Source: Actinophytocola xinjiangensis
GTDB taxonomy: Bacteria; Actinomycetota; Actinomycetes; Mycobacteriales; Pseudonocardiaceae
Length of the DNA: 64,000 nt
Assembly (NCBI RefSeq): GCF_001921215.1
Contig: NZ_MSIF01000006.1
Coordinates: forward strand, 310,001-374,000
Direction of reading: 5' to 3'
Shown: one piece after another, positions 58,699 to 64,000 of the stretch
How the letters are laid out: every line of letters begins with the position of its first letter
Position numbering within the stretch: the stretch's first letter is position 1
The notes under the pieces: generated by a model
Databases searched by the model: none
What the model saw: the letters and a program-made list of their open reading frames with translations, nothing else
Told to the model about the DNA's origin: nothing
Made by a program: the position numbers and the translations under genes

Positions 58699-61600
58699 AT
58701 GGACGTTCAACGGAGAGCGCGACGACGCAACGCTGCCGTGATCACCGCGGTGCTGACGTTGTCGCTGGTCAGCACGGGTGGTACCGGGGCGGCCGGCCAA
58801 CCGGGCGAACGCGACCACGGGCCGGCACCCGCCGGCGAGGCGCTGACACTGTGGTACGACGAACCGGCGACCGACTGGGAGACCCGGTCGCTGCCCATCG
58901 GCAGCGGGGCGCTGGGCGCCTCGGTGTTCGGCGGCATCCAGAACGAGCAGGTGCAGTTCAACGAGAAGTCCCTGTGGACCGGCGGTCCCGGCTCCCCCGG
59001 CTACGACTTCGGCAACTGGACCACGCCCCGGCCGGGGGCGATCGAGCAGGTCCAGGACCGGATCACCGCCGAGGGCGAGGCCGACCCCAACTGGGTCGCC
59101 TCGGTGCTCGGGCAGCCCAAGACCGGGTTCGGCGCCTACCAGAACTTCGGTGAGCTGCGGATCTCCCAGCCTCGGGCACCGCAGGACGTCACCGGCTACC
59201 GGCGCGATCTCGACATCGCCGACGCCACCGCCGGGGTCGGCTACACCGCCGGCGGCACCACCTTCGCCAGGGAGTACTTCGCCTCGGCCGCCGACCAGGT
59301 GATCGTCGGCCGCTACACCGCCAGCGAGCGCGGGCAGCTGGACCTCACGGTGTCGATCACCGCACCCAGCAACAGGTCGCGCACCTTCGTCGCGCGGGAC
59401 GGCCGGATCACCTTCTCCGGCAACCTCAACGACAACAGGATGCGTTTCGAGTCGCAGGTGCAGGTGAGCACCACCGGCGGCACCCGCACCGACAACCCGG
59501 ACGGCACGGTCACCGTCGCCGGCGCGGACGAGGTCGTGCTGGTGATGGCCGCCGGCACCGACTACGCCCCCGTCCACCCGACCTACCGGGGCGAGGACCC
59601 GCACGCCGCGGTCACCGACCGCGTCGACGACGCCGTCGCCCGGTCCTACCAGGACCTGCGGGCCCGCCACGTCGCCGACCACACCGAACTGTTCGGGCGC
59701 GTCTCGCTCGACATCGGCCAGCGGATGCCCGACCTGCCGACCGACGACCTGCTCTCCGCCTACCGGACCCGCGACCTGCCCTCGGCGCACCGCAAGGCGC
59801 TGGAGGTGCTGTACTTCCAGTACGGCCGCTACCTGCTGGTGGGATCCTCGCGCGCCGGCTCGCTGCCGGCGAACCTGCAGGGCGTGTGGAACAACTCGAC
59901 GTCCCCGCCGTGGAGCGCCGACTACCACGTCAACATCAACCTGCAGATGAACTACTGGCCGGCCGAGGTCACCAACCTGTCCGAGACGACCGCGCCGCTG
60001 TTCGACTACGTCGACTCGATGGTCGCGCCCGGTGAGGTGACCGCCCGGGAGATGTACGGCAACCGGGGCTGGGTGGTGAACAACGAGACCAACCCGTTCG
60101 GCTTCACCGGTGTGCACAACTACGCCGCGTCCTTCTGGATGCCCGAGGCCGGCGCGTGGCTGGCCCAGCACTACTACGACCACTACCTGTACACCAACGA
60201 CCAGGAGTTCCTGCGCGAGCGCGCGTACCCGGTGATGAAGTCGCTGACCGAGTTCTGGGCCGACGAGCTGGTCACCGACCCGCGTGACGGCACGCTGGTG
60301 GTGAGCCCCAGCTTCTCCCCCGAGCAGGGCCCGTTCTCCGCCGGTGCCTCGATCTCCCAGCAGATCGTGTGGGACCTGTTCACCAACACCCAGCAGGCCG
60401 CGCGGACCCTGCGGGACAACGCGACCGTACGGTCCACATCGGACATCCTGGCCAAGCTCGATCCGGGGCTGCGGGTCGGCAGCTGGGGCCAGCTCCAGGA
60501 GTGGAAGTCCGACTGGGACGACCCGGACAACACCCACCGGCACGTCTCGCACCTGTTCGCGTTGCACCCCGGCAAGCAGCTGTCGGCACGCGGGAACCCG
60601 GAGCTGGCGCAGGCCGCCCGTACCTCGCTGGAGGCGCGTGGCGACGGCGGCACCGGCTGGAGCAAGGCGTGGAAGATCAACTTCTGGGCGCGGCTGCTGG
60701 ACGGCAACCACTCGTACCTGATGCTGGAGGAGCAGCTCAAGAACAGCACCCTGCCCAACCTGTGGGACACCCACCCGCCGTTCCAGATCGACGGCAACTT
60801 CGGTGCCACCGCCGGTGTGGCGGAAATGCTGCTCCAGAGCCAGGACGGCGTGATCGACGTGCTCCCCGCGCTGCCCGACGCGTGGGCCGACGGCGAGATC
60901 AAGGGCCTCAAGGCGCGCGGCGACGTCACGGTGGACACCCGGTGGACCGGCGGCGTGCCGACCAGCATCACCCTCACCCCCGGCCGTTCCGGTGAGCTGA
61001 CGGTCGGCAGCGACCTGTTCACCGGCCGCTTCCGGCTGGTGGACGCCGAGACCGGCAAGAACGTCCAGTACCGGCGGGACGGCCGGACGGTCACCTTCCG
61101 CGTCCAGGAGAACCGCCGCTACGTCGCGGCGGCCGCCGGTTCGGTGTCGGTCGCCGCGCCGGACGTGGTCACCGCCGACACCCCGTTCGACGCGACGGTG
61201 ACGGTCAACGCGCTGGACGCGACCGTGCCGACCACCAGGGTGTCGCTCGCGGCGCCGGAGGGCTGGGCGGTCACCCCGGCCAGCCACCGCGTCCAGTCGC
61301 TGCGCGAGGGACAGTCACGGGAGTACACCTTCCAGGTCACCCCGGTCAGCGGATCGGCGAAGGCCGAGAGCCTGACCGCGACGCTGGGAACCTGGGGGCT
61401 GACCGGGGTCACCCAGGTGAGGATCGAACCGCTGCCGCCGTGCGCCGTGCCGCCGTCCGGGGAACCGCTGCTGGCGTGGGACCCGACCGAGGGCACGACG
61501 ATCGGTGACGTCTCGCCGAACGGGCGCGACGGCACGGTCGTCGGCACGGCGGCCTACGACCCGTCCGCGCCCACCGGCTCCGGGTTGACCGTCGACGGCC

Positions 61601-62076
61601 AGACCTACGTGCGGACCGAACCGACGACGTTGGGGTTCCTGAAGGAGGCGACGTTCGCCGCCGAGGTCCGGGTCGACGACACCGGGTCCTACCGCCGGCT
61701 CTGGGACTTCCAGCCCAGCGGTGACCCGGGCACCGACGGGGTGCTGATCGACCTGACGCCGTCGAACGCCGTGCGGTTCATCGGCGCCAACGTCGGGGTG
61801 ACCACCAACGCGGTGGTCCCGACCGGCCGCTGGGTCGACCTCGTGGTGGTGATGTCCGACGCCGGTGAGGTCGAGGTGTACGTGGACGGGGCGCGGGCCG
61901 GCGGCGGCCTGGTGTCCGAGGAGGGCATCAACGCCTGCGCCACCAGGGAGTTCCGCTTCGCCGCCGACCAGGGCGGCGGTCAGCGGCTGACCGGTGCCCT
62001 CGACCGGGTGGCGGTACTGCCGGACGCGCTGGCGGCCGACGAGGTCGACACCTGGCGTACCCGGGCGTTCGGCTGA
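58699..62076 (+). CDS. Secreted GH95-family alpha-L-fucosidase/galactosidase with NEW3 and LamG-like domains
   Basis: Exported glycosidase of 1125 residues. The signal peptide ([23 protein letters not shown]) is followed by the GH95 N-terminal beta-sandwich ([29 protein letters not shown]) and the (alpha/alpha)6 barrel: [52 protein letters not shown] and [20 protein letters not shown], all strong family signatures. Then come a beta domain, an NEW3-like module (about 815-910) and a LamG-like C-terminus (about 925-1120). It would remove terminal alpha-L-fucose or alpha-L-galactose from plant polymers. It is convergent with the pectate lyase gene. Confidence 0.96.
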   Translation: MDVQRRARRRNAAVITAVLTLSLVSTGGTGAAGQPGERDHGPAPAGEALTLWYDEPATDWETRSLPIGSGALGASVFGGIQNEQVQFNEKSLWTGGPGSPGYDFGNWTTPRPGAIEQVQDRITAEGEADPNWVASVLGQPKTGFGAYQNFGELRISQPRAPQDVTGYRRDLDIADATAGVGYTAGGTTFAREYFASAADQVIVGRYTASERGQLDLTVSITAPSNRSRTFVARDGRITFSGNLNDNRMRFESQVQVSTTGGTRTDNPDGTVTVAGADEVVLVMAAGTDYAPVHPTYRGEDPHAAVTDRVDDAVARSYQDLRARHVADHTELFGRVSLDIGQRMPDLPTDDLLSAYRTRDLPSAHRKALEVLYFQYGRYLLVGSSRAGSLPANLQGVWNNSTSPPWSADYHVNINLQMNYWPAEVTNLSETTAPLFDYVDSMVAPGEVTAREMYGNRGWVVNNETNPFGFTGVHNYAASFWMPEAGAWLAQHYYDHYLYTNDQEFLRERAYPVMKSLTEFWADELVTDPRDGTLVVSPSFSPEQGPFSAGASISQQIVWDLFTNTQQAARTLRDNATVRSTSDILAKLDPGLRVGSWGQLQEWKSDWDDPDNTHRHVSHLFALHPGKQLSARGNPELAQAARTSLEARGDGGTGWSKAWKINFWARLLDGNHSYLMLEEQLKNSTLPNLWDTHPPFQIDGNFGATAGVAEMLLQSQDGVIDVLPALPDAWADGEIKGLKARGDVTVDTRWTGGVPTSITLTPGRSGELTVGSDLFTGRFRLVDAETGKNVQYRRDGRTVTFRVQENRRYVAAAAGSVSVAAPDVVTADTPFDATVTVNALDATVPTTRVSLAAPEGWAVTPASHRVQSLREGQSREYTFQVTPVSGSAKAESLTATLGTWGLTGVTQVRIEPLPPCAVPPSGEPLLAWDPTEGTTIGDVSPNGRDGTVVGTAAYDPSAPTGSGLTVDGQTYVRTEPTTLGFLKEATFAAEVRVDDTGSYRRLWDFQPSGDPGTDGVLIDLTPSNAVRFIGANVGVTTNAVVPTGRWVDLVVVMSDAGEVEVYVDGARAGGGLVSEEGINACATREFRFAADQGGGQRLTGALDRVAVLPDALAADEVDTWRTRAFG

Positions 62077-62090
62077 CGACAACGACGGTA

Positions 62091-62110
62091 GGCCCGGCCT
62101 CGGCCGGGCC
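62091..62110. terminator. Bidirectional terminator between GH95 and pectate lyase genes
   Basis: GGCCCGGCC (62091-62099) and GGCCGGGCC (62102-62110) form a perfect 9-pair stem with a 2-base spacer. It sits between the stops of two convergent genes. Confidence 0.8.
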
Positions 62111-62124
62111 CACCTCGCTGTGTC

Positions 62125-63537
62125 TCAGCCGGTGATACCGGCCTGCGGTCCGGCGCCCGCCGCCAGCAGTGCGGGGACGTCGGCGGCCGGGTCGAGCGTG
62201 TAGCTGTAGAAGTCACGCGGGTTGAAGGCCGAACCCCGGGTCTCCTGGCGGCCGGACGAGCCGGTCACCACGCTCCCGGTCTGGCGCAGTTCGGCGGTGG
62301 TGTCGGGGTAGTAGGGGTTCTTGACGTTCTGGTAGTAGCTGTTCTCGATGACCATCTTGGTGTAGCCGCGTGAGTAGTGGCCGTAGCCGCTGATGTTCTG
62401 CAGGTGGTTGTTGTAGAGGTGGGCGTAGGCGACGTTGTCGGTGCTCGGGTTGCGCTGGTTGGTGTCGTGGATCCAGTTGTGGTGGATGGTGATCCGCGCG
62501 GTGACGTTGGTCGTCCAGCCGATCCCGAAGGACTTGTTGCCCTCGCCGATGACGTTCCACGACACGGTCAGGTTCGTGGTGTCCTTGCGGCTGTCGATCA
62601 GCCCGTCGTTCATCCGCACGATCTTGTTGTGGTCGATCCAGACCCGGTTCGCGGTGTCCATCTGGATGCCGTCGTAGTCGAAGTCCTTGTCGTCCGGGTC
62701 GTCGGAGGCCACCCGGGTGTCGCGGATCGTCAGGTTCCTGATGATCACGTTGCTGGTGCCCTCGCCGAGGAAGAACCCGCCGTTGACGATCTGGCCGTTG
62801 GTGCCGACGCCGACGATCGTCTTGTGGGAACGGACCGGGATCTCCCGGCCGTAGGGCGACACGGTGACGGCCGCGCCGACGCGGATCGTGTACGGTTCGG
62901 CGGCCGAGGCGTACCGTTCGAGGTCGGCCTGACTGGTGACGGTGACGGTCTGGCCGCCCGCGCCGCCGGTGGTCCCGGCCGCCCCGGCGAACCCGTCGGG
63001 GGTGTTCGACCACTGGCTGTCGGCGGTGAACCGCCAGCGTTTGTTGGTGTTGGCCGTACAGGTCTCCTGCACGATCGCGACCCCGTTGTCCTGTCCGGCG
63101 TCCTTGTTGGACAGACACAACCCGGTCACGTCGTTGACGATCTGGTACGAGTCGGTCCCCGACGCCACCAACCGCCACCGCTGCCAGGCCGCGCCGGTGC
63201 AGTCCCACTGCTGGACCTGCGCGAACATCTCGGTCGTGCCGTTGCGGATCTCCAGACACTTCCCGGTGTGCGCGCTGGCCAGCTCGAACGTTCCGCTGGT
63301 GGCCGAGCGCAGCTGGTACCGCTGCCAGGTCGCCCGGGTGCACTGCCACTGCCGCAACAACGCCCCGTTGTCGGTCGTCCCCGACTGCACCTCCATGCAC
63401 TTGCCACTGTTCACCACGGCGATCTGGTAGGTCCCGCCGGCGGCGGGCACGGCGGCCTGGGCCGAGGTCAGCCCGACCACGAGTGTGGCGACGACTCCCG
63501 TCACCGCCGCCACGACACCGAACATCGTGGATCTCAT
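62125..63537 (-). CDS. Secreted PL1 pectate lyase with N-terminal ricin-type carbohydrate-binding module
   Basis: Exported protein of 470 residues. A signal peptide precedes a ricin-B module (about 35-160), shown by repeated sugar-binding patterns (GKCMEVQSGTTDNGALLRQWQC, GKCLEIRNGTTEMFAQVQQWDC, LCLSNKDAGQDNGVAIVQ). The catalytic part is a PL1 beta-helix: KTIVGVGTNGQIVNGGFFLG, NVIIRNLTIRD, DYDGIQMDTANRVWIDHNKI, DGLIDSRKDTTNLTVSWN and HHNWIHDTNQRNP with the calcium and catalytic residues. It would cut polygalacturonate. It lies directly downstream of the pectinesterase gene, so the two are co-expressed. Confidence 0.95.
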   Translation of the reverse strand: MRSTMFGVVAAVTGVVATLVVGLTSAQAAVPAAGGTYQIAVVNSGKCMEVQSGTTDNGALLRQWQCTRATWQRYQLRSATSGTFELASAHTGKCLEIRNGTTEMFAQVQQWDCTGAAWQRWRLVASGTDSYQIVNDVTGLCLSNKDAGQDNGVAIVQETCTANTNKRWRFTADSQWSNTPDGFAGAAGTTGGAGGQTVTVTSQADLERYASAAEPYTIRVGAAVTVSPYGREIPVRSHKTIVGVGTNGQIVNGGFFLGEGTSNVIIRNLTIRDTRVASDDPDDKDFDYDGIQMDTANRVWIDHNKIVRMNDGLIDSRKDTTNLTVSWNVIGEGNKSFGIGWTTNVTARITIHHNWIHDTNQRNPSTDNVAYAHLYNNHLQNISGYGHYSRGYTKMVIENSYYQNVKNPYYPDTTAELRQTGSVVTGSSGRQETRGSAFNPRDFYSYTLDPAADVPALLAAGAGPQAGITG

Positions 63538-63557
63538 CTGATGTTTGTCCTTTCCGC

Positions 63558-64000
63558 TCAGCCGATCGGGTTCCACCCGTCGGTGCCCGCCAGGTACTTC
63601 TGCGGGGTGTACTCCCCCGCCTGCGCGTCGCTCAGTTGCGGCCGGTTCGAGTTGGTGCCGGCGCCGGCGCCGGTGTTGCGGTACTCCAGGAACCTGGCGT
63701 CGCGCCAGGAGTTGTCGGACATGTCGGTCCACGGCTGGGAGGTGCGGATCGTGCCGCTGAGCGAGGTCTCCCGGTACAGCACCTGGGCGTTGGGTCGCCA
63801 CGGCCGGCCGAGGGTGGTGTTGTTGGAGCCCGAGCCGGTGATCGTCGACTGGTAGAACATCAGCCCGTACCGTTTCTCGGCGGCGGTGCTGGCGGCCGTG
63901 ATCGGGCCGCCGGTGGACCGCTTCTCGTACACCGAGGTGCGGTGGAAGACCATGGTGCCGCCGCCGAAGATGAAGTCGACGGTGCCCTCGACGTAGGAGT
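63558..64000 (-). CDS. Pectinesterase, C-terminal part (cut by the window edge)
   Basis: Only the last 147 codons are inside the window. They start within YVEGTVDFIFGGGTMVFHR, the pectin methylesterase motif with the catalytic Asp in the VDFIFG segment, and continue through LGRPWRPNAQVLYRETSLSG, the family hallmark LGRPW. The tail GWNPIG ends the protein. It demethylates pectin, making it a substrate for the pectate lyase encoded 20 bases downstream on the same strand. The signal peptide and N-terminal part lie beyond position 64000. Confidence 0.93.
   Translation of the reverse strand, partial: SYVEGTVDFIFGGGTMVFHRTSVYEKRSTGGPITAASTAAEKRYGLMFYQSTITGSGSNNTTLGRPWRPNAQVLYRETSLSGTIRTSQPWTDMSDNSWRDARFLEYRNTGAGAGTNSNRPQLSDAQAGEYTPQKYLAGTDGWNPIG

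Noticed and set aside
1-64000. CRISPR arrays, prophage or insertion sequences
   Set aside because: No repeated spacers, integrase, transposase or structural phage genes were seen on either strand.

Overview
The base composition (very GC-rich, with G or C at nearly every third codon position), frequent GTG starts, ATGA/GTGA gene overlaps and the gene families present all point to a soil actinomycete chromosome. My best guess is the Pseudonocardiaceae (Saccharothrix/Lentzea/Actinosynnema type). That placement is inferred from gene content, not from a marker gene. I saw no insertion sequence, phage, CRISPR array or rRNA. No stretch longer than 300 bases lacks a gene; the largest gaps (about 6859-7067, 20209-20443, 45447-45667) hold promoters and operators.

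Layout. 1-5996: a LacI-headed, translationally coupled family-5 ABC importer operon, running off the left edge. 6133-12526: two alpha/beta hydrolases, TetR and ArsR-type regulators, and a secreted phospholipase D-like protein with a small secreted partner; the ArsR/TetR pair is divergent around twin operators. 12600-14731: a GalB/GalC-like pair (end of the gallate / 4,5-protocatechuate route) with a GntR regulator. 14772-17667: a selenocysteine locus made of selB, tRNA-Sec(UCA) and, divergently, an AhpD-like gene with an in-frame TGA at a redox position (CxxU) followed by a SECIS-like hairpin. 17654-20208: a TROVE/vWA-like protein and a coupled partner. 20444-23651: secreted lipase, a LexA-like repressor overlapping a LysR gene, and a divergent EamA exporter. 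23658-31525: a six-gene operon of a four-helix membrane protein, orphan solute-binding lipoprotein, trypsin-like protease, PknG-like kinase, vWA protein and a small trypsin-associated protein. 31629-37563: MFS permease, hydrolase remnant, two-component system, DUF4173 membrane protein and a LuxR-type regulator. 37589-45446: secreted hydrolases, an arylsulfatase and a pectate lyase. 45668-49929: two cation/proton antiporters, one a four-domain fusion. 49939-54751: an unknown three-gene membrane operon and two secreted proteins. 54890-58570: an Rrf2/MFS pair with matching operators and an HxlR/SDR pair. 58699-64000: GH95 fucosidase, RICIN-pectate lyase and pectinesterase.

How it fits together. 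Three themes stand out. (1) Selenium: tRNA-Sec, SelB and a likely substrate gene sit together; selA and selD must lie outside the window. (2) Envelope-to-cytoplasm signalling: the 23658-31525 operon looks like an expanded relative of the mycobacterial GlnH-GlnX-PknG pathway, with a sugar-type sensor and added protease and vWA parts. (3) Plant cell-wall use: pectate lyases, pectinesterase, fucosidase, sulfatase and a LacI-controlled importer suit a saprophyte on plant litter. The selenoprotein gene and the kinase-sensor operon are the two loci most worth experimental follow-up.
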